DNA of 13,009 nucleotides from Euperipatoides rowelli. Its lineage: Eukaryota; Onychophora; Udeonychophora; Euonychophora; Peripatopsidae. The notes beneath the pieces are model-generated. The model made no database searches, was not told where the DNA came from, and was given only the letters and a program-made list of their open reading frames with translations. The first letter of the stretch is position 1, and every line of letters begins with the position of its first letter. Location of the stretch: assembly GCA_003024985.2 (NCBI GenBank), contig PXIH01S0009640.1; one strand, 5' to 3'. Positions 1 to 9,514 of this stretch are shown here, in pieces. The position numbers and the translations under genes were made by a program.

Positions 1-6
1 CAATAG

Positions 7-24
7 TATATATATATATATATA
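7..24. repeat. (TA)9 microsatellite
   Basis: Nine uninterrupted TA dinucleotides, followed at once by CCGG and then a cluster of TACTGTA/TACAGTA motifs. Confidence 0.9.
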
Positions 25-65
25 CCGGTGTACACTAGATATACTGTACTGGTATATACAGTAAG

Positions 66-91
66 CTATATACTGTATATACAGTATATAG
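66..91. repeat. 26-bp perfect palindrome
   Basis: The arm CTATATACTGTAT at 66-78 is followed with no spacer by its exact reverse complement at 79-91. Each half contains a TACTGTA/TACAGTA heptamer. The next outward pair (65 and 92, both G) does not match, so the symmetry stops cleanly. The palindrome could extrude as a cruciform; a function is not shown. Confidence 0.9.
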
Positions 92-2234
92 GCTACTGCA
101 AGATTCGATTCTAGTGGTGGCAACAAGACAAGTTTGCACAAAGTAAAATGCATTAAATCCCATCAGTTGTTTTCAAGTGATGACATATTTTTGCCATCAG
201 TTAAAAAAAGTTTTCAGTTGATATTCAATTCACTGTTGACTTGTGTATAATTAATTGACCATTATCAAACAGACATATTTAAAGATGAAATAATATTTGT
301 TTTAATTAAAAACAAATAGGCCTAATGTATTCAAATTTTACTTTATATTTACTACGGTCATTATTCGTCAACAAACATAGGTTAACTCACATAAATTAAA
401 TGACAATAAAGAAAAAAAAAATAAAACAGATTTATATTTATAATTAATTAAAATATTCATAAAGTATTTTCATAAAAATAATAAATGCTTCACCTTTAAA
501 AATTGAAATAGATAAGAAAGGGATGATGTTTTATAATTAAATAATTCTACCAGTTTGCCTCATTCTCAATATGAACTTTATTTTAAACTTTGGAAAAATA
601 TTTTTTTAAAAAATTAACTTAATTCAAGAGCAATTATACTTTATTAGGTAATTTTGAGAGTTACACATTAGTTATGGCACCACTAGTCTAAAAATGTAAA
701 GTGTCAATGTTTGTACTATTATTTACTGTAAATATATATACACCGTAAATATACAATACATACACACACAGTATATCACCATCTAGTAGTGTTTTTCAAC
801 CTTTTCATTTCATGGTATAATTATATAAGCAAACAAAAACCTTTTTACCACATCCACTTATATAACAAAATTGCTGCATTCACCTGCACACATGGCCAAA
901 ATAATTACATATATTAAAAATAAATTGTGTGCATCCTCCCTCCCTCTAAATACGTAAAGTTGGAATAAAGTAAAAAAAAAAACGTAATACCAATTTCAAT
1001 ATACTGTGAAATATAAAATTTTTAAGGGTGTTTAAAAATATACAAATATTTTTAAAACAAATTGTTTGCTTAGCCTATATACAGAATATTATAAAACACA
1101 TGAGTAATAAAAATATATTTTCCCGCCAGAAAATCTGTGGTAAAAGAAATTTCAAGATAGTAATTCCAACACACTATACATATAATACATTTTCAATGTG
1201 AAATCTGAGCTTGCCTCAAAGTACAAAGTGTTGTTGTAAAGAAACAATTCTTCTTGCTTGATTGATATACTGTGTCTTATTTCAAAAATGTTTAATAGTA
1301 TAGAAGTAGTAAAAAAAATAAAATAGAAATTTCTACCACAAAAATTAGAATTTTTATAATAAAACTTGAAAATTTTTTTATAATTTGAATTTTCATAGCA
1401 CACCTGAATAAATTTTATGGTAAACTAATGTACCACAAGCTTCAAAGCACTGGTATTGTCTGCAAAACTTCATTTTGTAATAGAAGGATATCGTTGAATT
1501 TATTTTTCTAAATAATCTAATATCAGCGTAGCTGTATATATTTTCAAAATCTAAAAAATGCAGGATACTTTAAGATATTGTATAATTTTTTCCCACCATT
1601 ACTGTATATCATTTTTATAATAGTGACATATTTTTGTTCTTAATGTGCAATTTTGTTGTGTTATAATNAAAAAAGACTTGAATTTTTAGTAATACAGAGA
1701 ATGATTGCCATAGAAATTTTTTTTTTCTATAGGCTCAGGCCTCTGCATTATAATTATCTAAACCAATCTTATTTAAAATAACTTGATTATTATAGTTCTA
1801 TTAAAATTTTATTTTAATCATTTTAAAGCTAAAATAATAACCTTCCATGTACTTTTATGATTGTATATAGCTTTTCTTCAATAAATTTACGGTTTGACTT
1901 TGAACTGTATTTTCCTAATAAGTTTGAAGATAAAACTTTTGTGGTACGGACGGCTACTATAGATAATTTAATTTTTAAAGCTATTTGCAACTAATTTAGA
2001 TATTTTTTGCGTCTTCAAGTCTAGACTTGAAAGGTTGCAGAACACATAACTATGGCATCTTTTTTGGTCCAATATGTGATAACCTTTCAGAACATCAGCA
2101 GAATTATGTTTTCATTTTTTTGTTGATTTAGATTGTACAATACATATGATTCATGGAAAATAAATATTTTTAAATAAATAAGACTTATACTGTAAGTAAA
2201 TTACCTGCAATGATAAAATTATATATAGGCCTAC

Positions 2235-2268
2235 ATTTTGAATATTGTAATTTTACAATATTCAAAAT
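2235..2268. repeat. Inverted repeat, 16-bp perfect arms, 2-base spacer
   Basis: ATTTTGAATATTGTAA at 2235-2250 is mirrored by TTACAATATTCAAAAT at 2253-2268 with only TT between. It begins immediately after a TAGGCCTA motif at 2226-2233. It could form a hairpin or cruciform. The AT-only stem with a minimal loop does not look like a microRNA precursor. Confidence 0.9.
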
Positions 2269-2596
2269 ATAGTATACCCTCCTCTTCCCTCAATCCTTTT
2301 TTTTTCATCTCTAAAATGAAATATTAAATTTGTTAAAAAATGAGTGTTTTAAAAACTCTGTCACACATTTACCAACGCTTATGTCATAGTGACTTATTTG
2401 AAAGCAACATATTTGTCATTATATACCAAGAGTACGACATATTTTTTTTTACATACTGTTACAATAGGCTACATTAGAAAAATATATTTTTCTTACATAT
2501 GGGGAAAAATAATAGTGGATTAGTTTTTTTTATAATGATTTGATCCATTTTTTAAGAAAGTTTATCAATATTCTGTATACCGGTACCGTAATTAAG

Positions 2597-2658
2597 TTCA
2601 CTAAACCAAACACATTAGTAATCTTATATCTCAAATTCAGTAAACCAAACAATTAGTA
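2597..2658. repeat. Two-copy degenerate direct repeat, about 39-bp period
   Basis: TTCACTAAACCAAACACATT at 2597-2616 (continuing AGTA) recurs as TTCAGTAAACCAAACAATTA at 2636-2655 (continuing GTA), with one substitution and a one-base gap. The intervening sequence is not conserved. It is a local tandem duplication of unknown age. Confidence 0.8.
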
Positions 2659-3035
2659 CTTTTATACCCCAACTACTACAAATATTATACAATTCAAAAC
2701 TTAGACATTGTCATTAGATTTTCTGTATCTCTTTAGTATTTGATATTTTTTTTTAAATGATGAGGTGTAGTACCAGTGTCTGACCACTTCCTCTCCCCCC
2801 CCCCCCAAAAAAAAAAAAAGCAGCAATATGTACAGTATATCCCCAAATCCTTCTATTCAACAACTTATCATAAGTATAATTACATTTTTTTTTTTAAAAC
2901 AAGTTATCAATTAATCTACAAATTACTAAAAAAAATAATTGGTGTAATTCAATTACTTAGTCATTTTCTTCCCAGCATTGGACATTACCACTATAAAATT
3001 TACATGAATCGTAGGCAATATTATTTAAGCTATAA

Positions 3036-3566
3036 TTTATTTTATTTTTTACTGCTGTAAGCTATCATAATAATAAAAAAAGTATATTGACGGAAGCCAT
3101 TTGGAATTCTAGTAATTCTAAAAACATGCTAACAAATCAAATCAAATTAACAATGCATTAAGTTTTTGAAAATCTTAAATTTTCAAATGGAAAATGGCAT
3201 TTGTTTTTAGAAAAACTATCCTTTCTACAACATATGGACAATTACAAACTTAGAATATACTTGTAAATACAGTTGTCCATTTCATATGAATGACTACATT
3301 TGTTAAACAAAATGAAGAAAATTGTTAAAAAAAAATTATTATACAGAACCATTTATACAAATCACATTCTCATATAGAAAAATAAAACAAGGCAAGTGTC
3401 CCGTTTGTTATTTTATAGAAATGAACTTGCTGATTTAATTAATTAATTAAAGCAGACTTCATTAATTACAATATAGATAAACCACTTCAAATCCAGATTA
3501 ATCCGATAGGGAGGACAAAGGGACTTCTGAAATGACAGAGATCATACATAACTTCTTTGTAGGCAA
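3036..3566 (-). other. Probable UBE4B 3' UTR with AATAAA polyadenylation signals
   Basis: Two overlapping-spaced AATAAA hexamers lie on the minus strand at 3041-3036 and 3046-3041, about 520 bases past the stop codon. The variant ATTAAA occurs nearer, at 3438-3433. The interval is AT-rich, has no coding signal, and includes a short (TTAA)n-like run near 3435-3450. In such AT-rich DNA hexamers arise often by chance, so the exact transcript end is uncertain. Confidence 0.4.
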
Positions 3567-6500
3567 TTATTGGTTGTTGGACTCTTTTTTCTGAATCCAG
3601 CTTTCAATTCTGTTTTTTAAGTCTTTAGCAGGGATGAGCATATCTTCAGTAAGCGGTTGCCGATTAAATGGATCAGTATTTGAATTCAGAAGATGGCGAA
3701 CTATTGTACATCGATCCATAACAGCACCACTGGGCAATATAACAGGATCAACCATCAATGTGTCCATAAGAGGATCTCTAAACTCATCAGGTGCATCACT
3801 ATAATCTACTTCTTTTTTCATATTTAAAATTAAAATTTTGTCCACTCGACCAGCTAGCTGCTGAAACTGAGCTACTTCTGTATCAGTTTTAATCATTGCT
3901 TTTTTCATGCGCGATACAGCATCATCAAATAGTTCCCGATGATAAGAACGCTCATCAGCGGCTATAGCTTGTGCAAAGATATCACAATCTAAGTGTAAAT
4001 AAATATCTGTCAATTGATCGAGAAGTTTTTTAGGCTCCCAACCATATTTTTCTGGGTTCTTCACTTTGAGATTCTTACATTTGCTTCCACATAACTGTTG
4101 TAAATTAAAATTGAGCATAGCTGCTAATCGATCTGCTAATTCGGGCCTCAGGAAAGGTTCTTTAATAACACTTGTAAGATAATGAAACATATCTACAGTT
4201 TCTCTTGCTAATGTCAAATATGACCGACATTGTCTTTCATCACTAGCCAGCTGGCGTTGCCTGGATTGTTGAACATCTCTTGGCTGTTCATTCCATTGCT
4301 CTTTGTCCAATAGAGCTTCTTGTACTTCATGAATCCTTTTAAGCGATTCCAAGCTTTCATCCAATAGGAATGTGGTATCATTCATTAGCATATTAACAAA
4401 CCGCACAAATTGCTTTCCTGAATTAGATTCCTGAATAATAGCTTGTTTATGTGTTGCATTTGTCCACAGGCTTTTGAAGATTACACTTATATGATAACGA
4501 ATGGTGAATTTATCATAAAATTCACTACTTGCTCCAGTTTGCTCAATATGAGTATAAAATCTCATCAGGGCGGGAGTTAAGTGGATTTCAGCAAGAGGAT
4601 GATTTATAATCATCTCGTTGATCTTCTCTGTCCGTGGATTAACTGCTGGATTAACAACAAACATTACTTCCACTAGCTTAGCAATTAAGTAAGGATTACT
4701 AAACCAGTGAGGACTGCATACAAATAAAATTAAAAATGTTAAAATATCTGGTGTACATGTATCTTCCATTACTTGAGGAGCATACTGTAAAATGAAAAGA
4801 ATAAAATCAGCAATATCTTCTAAATACCACTCTGGGAGAGCAGCAAATTCAGTTGTCACATCTTGTGGTAATGGGCAAATAGGTCCCTCAGGTCCTGGAG
4901 AAGCAAGCTTTATTAAGAACGTTACCATGTTTCCATAAAACTGGAGACATCTTCGTAATAAAGATTCATCAAGAAGACCAGCATCGGCACACATTTTACT
5001 TTTAGTTAGTTTCTTGGCTTGTGCCTTCCATTTTTTCATAACTTCCCGATTGCGTTCTGCAATTGGTAATTCTCGCCACTGAGACTCTGCCTGATGCATT
5101 TCTTCTACCATACGGTTAAGATCCCGAATGGCTCTCAATCGACGTTGATAACGACGGCATGCTGGGATTATAGATAGATGATGGCAGTGGAGGGTAAGAA
5201 AATAACATTCTGTAGGAAACTTTGGTTCAAGCCATTTTTGTGAAAAATCATTTCTAATAGTATCCACCCAATTATTGGCCTCTTGAGCGCTAATCTTTAG
5301 TCTGGTCTCATTCCTAATGTCTAATCTTGTTTTAGGATGATATAAATACATTGAATCCACTTTATCTAGCTTGATCTTCACAGCCAGTTTTTGTAAAACA
5401 GTAAGAAAATTGAGCATAAAACCATCTCCAGCTACTAGTCTTTCATCAGCTTGAATTTGGGCGCGTTTCTCATTAGCTTTTAAAACAGCTACAATATAAT
5501 TAAGGGCTGCTACCCGACTTTTTCCATTAACTAAAATTGCATGAAATATATTAAATAATTCTTCCCTAATATATTCTAATGAATGCCTCAAGGATTGACT
5601 AATAACTTTTGCACTATCTTGAGTAACAGTATTACCACCAAAAAATTTTTCAACAACTCTTGTATCATCTTCAGCAAAAACAGAAAGTCCAAAAAAAGGT
5701 CCTAAATAAGATAATTTCATGATTTCACGGCCAAGAGCAGCCGATAGTGGTTCTGGAATCCATTGAAATTGAGAAACAATTAAATTGCAAATTGGCCTGG
5801 TATTTGAAGGTCCACACCTAATTTCACACAATTCACGCAAAATTGTTAGAGGCTGACGGAATGATTCAGAATCCAAAGATAACTGTCGAATTGTTTGCAA
5901 CAAACCTTGAACTACAGGAAGAAAAACTGCTTTAAATGTATTACGATCCTGCCATGTTATATACACAAGTTCATGGATAAATCCCCTGGGGAGACTCTCA
6001 GTAAATAAATAAGGCAATAACAGTGAAGACTTGGCTGGAGATCGAGGTTCAGTAAGAATGCCCTGTAAAACCAGAGCACAATGAGAAACACATTGGCTTC
6101 TCACTTCAGTAAGAATGCCACTTAATGGTGGAACACTAGTTCGTTTAGGAGCACTTCGCTCTTCTAGACTAACTCTATTAAAACAGTCCATCAAATAACT
6201 TATCATGTTATTTTCGATGCCCTTTTCTGGTTGATATGTACTGTCTAATCCAAAAGATGTTGACGGTCCACCTAATGGACTTGCTAATGGACTGGGACTG
6301 TAACCTGATGGACTCGTACCAAAACTTTTAGAAGGAGAGCAACTTAGTGAATTACTGTCATATAACGTGAGATGGCTAAAAGGATTTTCAGAGCTTAATG
6401 ACATCATCATTAGAACTTCCATTAGAATTTGACTCATCAAATCTTTAACATTTTGTTCTTCAAATTCTTGTTCCTGGCTGTTCTGTGCCAAGTCTGGTAA

Positions 6501-7112
6501 ATACAACCACTCTTGAGTGTTGCTTTGATTCCATGATACACGGAAAATGTTACCAATCAATGGCAGGACTTGGTCCATAGTTACATCAGAATTACTCATT
6601 TCTCGCTGTCTTTGGATTTCTTTTTTATCAGTATCATCAACTTCCATATTTTCTATTCCCGAGTCAACATCAACTTGTGATAAATAACTTTTTTCGCAGG
6701 ATTCAGTATCAGTATCCATACTTTGCATTTGAAATTCTGAACCATGAGTATCAACAGAAATACTTTCCATGCCCAAATTTTCAATCTCCGATTGGCTTTG
6801 CTGAAAATATTCTACGCTTCCTGTGGATGGAGAACGATCCCCAGAATGTAAAACATATGGTGTTGGCATTTCATCTGGAGTAATTGGCATATTTATAAGA
6901 CTTTCAGAAGTTTGGGAATGAGAGCTTAAATTAGATGTGCCGAGAGTAAGCATCTCACTACCAGGAGTAGTGACTATTGTAGCCGTCGATGAGGTAGCAT
7001 TTTGTGGCTGTTGTTCATGAATAGATGAACTGTCAACATTAGGAGATACTTCCAAACCTCCTAACCGAGCTAATCTGCGACGACGGATCTCTTCTTGACT
7101 AAGTTCACTCAT
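3567..7112 (-). CDS. UBE4B: Ubiquitin conjugation factor E4 B (UBE4B/Ufd2), full length, single exon
   Basis: This U-box E3/E4 ligase elongates ubiquitin chains on already ubiquitinated proteins, working with an E2 and the p97/Cdc48 segregase in cytosol and nucleus (family knowledge). The product is 1181 aa, close to human isoforms of about 1173 and 1302 aa. Visible in order: the conserved N-terminal [11 protein letters not shown] (residues 7-17); a Ser/Thr-rich regulatory segment; [13 protein letters not shown] (147-159), matching the caspase-6/granzyme B site region of human UBE4B; the IFRVSW block (189-194); a Ser/Pro-rich linker (about 243-293); the Ufd2 core (about 460-1090), with motifs such as [41 protein letters not shown] and NFNLQQLCG; and the C-terminal U-box (about 1106-1177), with [20 protein letters not shown] and [10 protein letters not shown]. 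The ATG at 7112-7110 is chosen because the codon at 7118-7116 is TTG, an in-frame stop lies at 7133-7131, and A is at -3. The stop is TAA at 3569-3567. There are no introns, frameshifts or missing U-box residues. Confidence 0.97.
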   Translation of the reverse strand: MSELSQEEIRRRRLARLGGLEVSPNVDSSSIHEQQPQNATSSTATIVTTPGSEMLTLGTSNLSSHSQTSESLINMPITPDEMPTPYVLHSGDRSPSTGSVEYFQQSQSEIENLGMESISVDTHGSEFQMQSMDTDTESCEKSYLSQVDVDSGIENMEVDDTDKKEIQRQREMSNSDVTMDQVLPLIGNIFRVSWNQSNTQEWLYLPDLAQNSQEQEFEEQNVKDLMSQILMEVLMMMSLSSENPFSHLTLYDSNSLSCSPSKSFGTSPSGYSPSPLASPLGGPSTSFGLDSTYQPEKGIENNMISYLMDCFNRVSLEERSAPKRTSVPPLSGILTEVRSQCVSHCALVLQGILTEPRSPAKSSLLLPYLFTESLPRGFIHELVYITWQDRNTFKAVFLPVVQGLLQTIRQLSLDSESFRQPLTILRELCEIRCGPSNTRPICNLIVSQFQWIPEPLSAALGREIMKLSYLGPFFGLSVFAEDDTRVVEKFFGGNTVTQDSAKVISQSLRHSLEYIREELFNIFHAILVNGKSRVAALNYIVAVLKANEKRAQIQADERLVAGDGFMLNFLTVLQKLAVKIKLDKVDSMYLYHPKTRLDIRNETRLKISAQEANNWVDTIRNDFSQKWLEPKFPTECYFLTLHCHHLSIIPACRRYQRRLRAIRDLNRMVEEMHQAESQWRELPIAERNREVMKKWKAQAKKLTKSKMCADAGLLDESLLRRCLQFYGNMVTFLIKLASPGPEGPICPLPQDVTTEFAALPEWYLEDIADFILFILQYAPQVMEDTCTPDILTFLILFVCSPHWFSNPYLIAKLVEVMFVVNPAVNPRTEKINEMIINHPLAEIHLTPALMRFYTHIEQTGASSEFYDKFTIRYHISVIFKSLWTNATHKQAIIQESNSGKQFVRFVNMLMNDTTFLLDESLESLKRIHEVQEALLDKEQWNEQPRDVQQSRQRQLASDERQCRSYLTLARETVDMFHYLTSVIKEPFLRPELADRLAAMLNFNLQQLCGSKCKNLKVKNPEKYGWEPKKLLDQLTDIYLHLDCDIFAQAIAADERSYHRELFDDAVSRMKKAMIKTDTEVAQFQQLAGRVDKILILNMKKEVDYSDAPDEFRDPLMDTLMVDPVILPSGAVMDRCTIVRHLLNSNTDPFNRQPLTEDMLIPAKDLKNRIESWIQKKESNNQ
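3573..3797 (-). other. U-box domain of UBE4B
   Basis: This C-terminal segment encodes residues about 1106-1180, which form the RING-like, zinc-free U-box that binds the E2 and activates ubiquitin transfer. The two E2-facing loops are intact: the first around [17 protein letters not shown] and the second around [10 protein letters not shown]. The D-P-F-N-R segment, highly conserved in the family, is present. The catalytic module therefore looks functional; whether it is active is inference. Confidence 0.93.
6663..6674 (-). other. Conserved VDVD caspase/granzyme-type cleavage motif in UBE4B
   Basis: These four codons encode V-D-V-D (residues 147-150), followed by SGIENMEVD. Human UBE4B is reported to be cleaved by caspase-6 and granzyme B after an Asp in the equivalent position, which reduces its activity. 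The surrounding Ser/Thr-rich region is otherwise poorly conserved, so keeping this short block suggests a constraint. It could equally be a binding motif rather than a protease site. Confidence 0.55.
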
Positions 7113-7300
7113 TATCAATTCTGGATATAATTACACTTTTACCTTAGCTGCACAATAACTAGATATCACAATTGCATTCAATTACCAAGTTATGCTTATT
7201 TTTAGTCACTAAGACATTTGAGTCTATCTCAGCTGTACGACGCCATTTTTATTAAAAGTCTATTCACCCTCCCACATTATTATAATTTTCAGTGCCTTAG
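7113..7300 (-). promoter_or_regulatory. Probable UBE4B 5' UTR and core promoter with YY1/Pho-like site
   Basis: Read on the minus strand, AAAATGGCG lies at 7249-7241, about 130 bases before the start codon. It resembles the YY1/Pleiohomeotic element (core GCCAT, ATGGC) common at or just downstream of start sites of housekeeping genes. If transcription starts upstream of it, the leader holds three tiny upstream ORFs: ATG at 7246 (5 codons then TGA), ATG TCT TAG, and ATG CAA TTG TGA. No clear TATA box is evident amid the AT-rich background. A donor-like AAG|GTAAAA and an acceptor-like ATCCAG sit within the last 50 bases before the ATG, so a 5' UTR intron is possible. The start site itself is inferred. 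Confidence 0.4.
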
Positions 7301-8143
7301 TAAATACATAGCTCATTAAATTAGACATTTATCATAATCAATTTTTTTTATATTTTTTAAAGCTTCTTTTAAATATATATTTTTTTTAATAATAGAAATT
7401 CAGAATTTCACGCCATAATCTACATGCCTCGTTTTCATCTTGTCATTTATTCATAGTTGAACTTTGAAGTTACAATCCTTGAATTAGAACATAGATTTTA
7501 TTGAGCCTAATCTTCATCAAATGATGTGAACTACAGTATCATTATACTGTTTGTAGCCAGGGTACTTATGCTTTTAGTTTCGTATTATAAAGAACTAACG
7601 GCACTGTCGTACCGTATTGATAATTCAGCCTATAGCAGTATACCACTCAATTGCTCCCTCGTTTAATTTGTCACTCTTGTATTTTTTGTCTTTCCTCATC
7701 TAATTATAACTCTTCCTAATTTTGTTTTATTTCCAGAATATCAGACCTTCACGATACTATTTATTGACTGTATGTGGTCTTCCAGGTCATCTAATTCGTA
7801 CTGTGATTGTTTATAATATGAAAGATTATCATCTTATGAACTTGACATCAGCTTTAAATTTAAATACCACTATCGTTGATATCTATTGCTTTTTTAAAAC
7901 TCAAATTTTAACTTACTATGTCAGTGTTTGGTCTAGATATTGTACAACACTCGCTCTATGAATATTTCACCTACTTTTTTTCTCTGAAATATTGCAACAC
8001 TAAGATGTACTGTAATTGACCTTAGTCATTTTTCAATGACTAATAGATCAAATTTAAAGCTATAATAGATCAAATTTAAAGACTAAGAGTACCAATAGTG
8101 AAAAGTACATGCCGAACAACCAACGAGACAGAAATATCTCGTT
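7300..8143. other. Non-coding AT-rich stretch with a candidate 3' splice site
   Basis: No recognisable gene. On the plus strand a long pyrimidine-rich tract (about 7650-7734) ends in TTTCCAG at 7730-7736. An open frame follows from 7737 to a TGA at 7959-7961 (about 74 codons) with no recognised domain. A perfect 19-bp tandem duplication (8041-8081) lies further right. Confidence 0.4.
8041..8081. repeat. Tandem duplication, 22-bp period, two copies
   Basis: TAATAGATCAAATTTAAAG at 8041-8059 is repeated exactly at 8063-8081, with CTA between. The perfect identity suggests a recent replication-slippage event. Confidence 0.92.
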
Positions 8144-8330
8144 TCGGACAACAACACACCTTAGTCCAGCGAGATTGCCCCCTGGTCCTAATCTAATAAT
8201 TTTTTTTTTTTTAAACCGTACACTACCGTTATAGGCTACCTATATTTTTTATTTTTAAAAATTTTTTTTAAATAATTATTTTTTTTTAAAAATATATTTT
8301 GTCTCCCTTGGAATTTTAATTAAAAAAAAA
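8144..8330. repeat. Interspersed repeat family, copy 1
   Basis: It begins TCGGACAACA, then TTAGTCCAGCGAGATTG, GGTCCTAATCTAAT, a poly-T block, ACCGTACA, a long A/T tract, CTTGGAATTTTAATTAAAA. The same blocks occur in the same order at 10263-10433 with substitutions and indels. The two are therefore diverged copies of one dispersed element, not chance AT similarity; the GC-containing head carries the evidence. Type unknown: non-autonomous element or LINE tail. I see no clear target-site duplication. Confidence 0.7.
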
Positions 8331-9400
8331 ACTAACAGCAAACTTCATGAGCTGATAATAATAGTAGCCTATTACCGGGTATTATCAGGGCCTAAACTAT
8401 TTGTATTTTTAAAAGTTATGACTAAGGCAAAAACAAATGTATTCCCCCTTTTCCTGTTTGTAACTCGCATGGGAAAAGTAGTCCAAATTTGATTTTGTCT
8501 CTTAACAAATCACTTGCTTTGTATAGTATTCTGAGATCTACAATTATAGAATGCAATCCAATCTGTTGGCCAAAAAAAAGTATTTGAATTGGATCACATT
8601 GGTGATGAAAAATAAATTGTTGGCAACACTTTTTTATTTTGCAATCTATTGCAAACACTTTTATTTTGCAATCCAAATATGATGTAAACGCTGTTGGCCA
8701 AAAATTATTTAAGTATGTAGATTAAAAGGTTTTATTAATTTTATCTTAGCTAAATTTTTGAATTCGATTTCTGAAGATACTGTATATTGTGTAGTGATTC
8801 TTTGAATGGTTTTAAGAATTCTTTAGACAGATATTTATTTACTAATAATTATTTTTTGGGTTTGATTTAAATATGTAATGACGTAAAAGCAAATGCTTAT
8901 CTCTCTTATCTGTTACTTAACCTAAGTTACCTAACTAAATCAATACTTTAAAAGATTTAAATCATAAGCTTATAAAATTGAAAACAAATCAATACAAAAT
9001 AGGAAGGAATAATTGATTAGAGTGTCTTTCTGGTTTATAGCTTGGTTTTCATCTTTTGAAATTTGTGTATATATGTGTTATTGAACTTATTGGTAGGCTA
9101 TATATTAGGCCAGAAATGATAAAATAATGACCTATGTGAGTAATTTGTATTTAACCTCATTTTGGTTTTGACCATAATGACTACGGAGGTGTTGGAATTC
9201 ATGATTTAGCTTTAATAAACTAAAGGGTAAGTCCCCTTTAAAAAAAAAAATAAGATAGGGAAACAAAACATGGATTAAATATATATAAAAAAAATTGTAA
9301 TTATTCTATAAAAGAAACAATATAAAATAAATAGATTAAACAGATCCACCACAAATCAGTTGTCAAATACCCTGCAGTCCTACAGTATACTGTACATTGT
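8331..9400. other. Gene-free AT-rich stretch
   Basis: No coding signal was found on either strand. It contains the duplicated GCAATC/AACACTTT block at 8625-8674, two copies of CTGTTGGCCAAAAA (8563-8576 and 8691-8704), and several TAGGCTA/TAGCCTA motifs. An 84-codon minus-strand frame at 8422-8676 is produced largely by the duplicated block and resembles no family. Confidence 0.6.
8563..8704. repeat. Local direct repeats (CTGTTGGCCAAAAA, and a 29-bp-period pair)
   Basis: CTGTTGGCCAAAAA occurs at 8563-8576 and exactly again at 8691-8704. Between them AACACTTTTTTATTTTGCAA (8625-8644, then TCT) recurs as AACACTTTTATTTTGCAATC from 8654, two T shorter. The flanking pair with 128-bp spacing could mark the ends of a small duplicated or inserted segment. 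Confidence 0.75.
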
Positions 9401-9403
9401 ATG

Positions 9404-9466
9404 TCAACATATCTATGTTGATAAAAAAAAAGTCAACATACAGATAAAAAAAAAGTCAACATACAG
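9404..9466. repeat. Inverted repeat followed by two identical 23-bp tandem units
   Basis: TCAACATA-TC-TATGTTGA (9404-9421) is an 8-bp-arm inverted repeat. It runs into two identical units at 9421-9443 and 9444-9466, each AT + A9 + GTCAACATACAG. The element GTCAACAT is shared by the hairpin and both units. It lies just downstream, on the minus strand, of the LINE ORF2 C-terminal remnant, where LINE tails often carry short tandem repeats. Confidence 0.85.
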
Positions 9467-9514
9467 ATAGTCCTTATTGGACTTTTCAGTAGAGACATCA
9501 GTTTGTACAAGAGA

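Larger units (their letters stand above)
1..3035. other. Gene-free AT-rich intergenic DNA
   Basis: No convincing coding region was found on either strand. Open frames of 80-95 codons here are low-complexity, rich in Lys, Asn, Phe and Tyr, and match the base composition. The stretch holds a (TA)9 run, a perfect palindrome, a hairpin, a degenerate 39-bp-period repeat, a C12-A13 run at 2795-2819 and an undetermined base at 1668. Distal UBE4B 3' UTR could extend into it. Confidence 0.7.

Noticed and set aside
1152-1403. 83-codon open frame on the minus strand
   Set aside because: Composition is Phe/Tyr/Asn/Lys-rich as expected from AT-rich DNA, no domain is visible, and frames of this size recur by chance in the window.
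2235-2268. microRNA precursor
   Set aside because: The stem is only 16 bp, AT-only, with a 2-base loop, too short and too tight for a miRNA hairpin.
2885-2895. T11 run as the poly-A tail of a UBE4B retrocopy
   Set aside because: It lies about 140 bases past the AATAAA signals with none close by, and similar T-runs are everywhere in this DNA.
2776-3060. 94-codon open frame on the plus strand
   Set aside because: It is driven by the C12-A13 homopolymers (Pro then Lys runs) and low-complexity AT-rich sequence, and it overlaps the likely UBE4B 3' end on the other strand.
6677-6883. 68-codon plus-strand frame
   Set aside because: It lies antisense inside the well-supported UBE4B coding region and is a shadow of it.
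3567-7112. UBE4B as a dead retropseudogene
   Set aside because: The reading frame is complete with no stops or shifts over 1181 codons, and the U-box and core motifs are intact, unlike the nearby LINE remnants.
8422-8676. 84-codon minus-strand frame with repeated DCKIK
   Set aside because: The repeated peptide is a by-product of the 29-bp-period DNA duplication at 8625-8674. No family resemblance.
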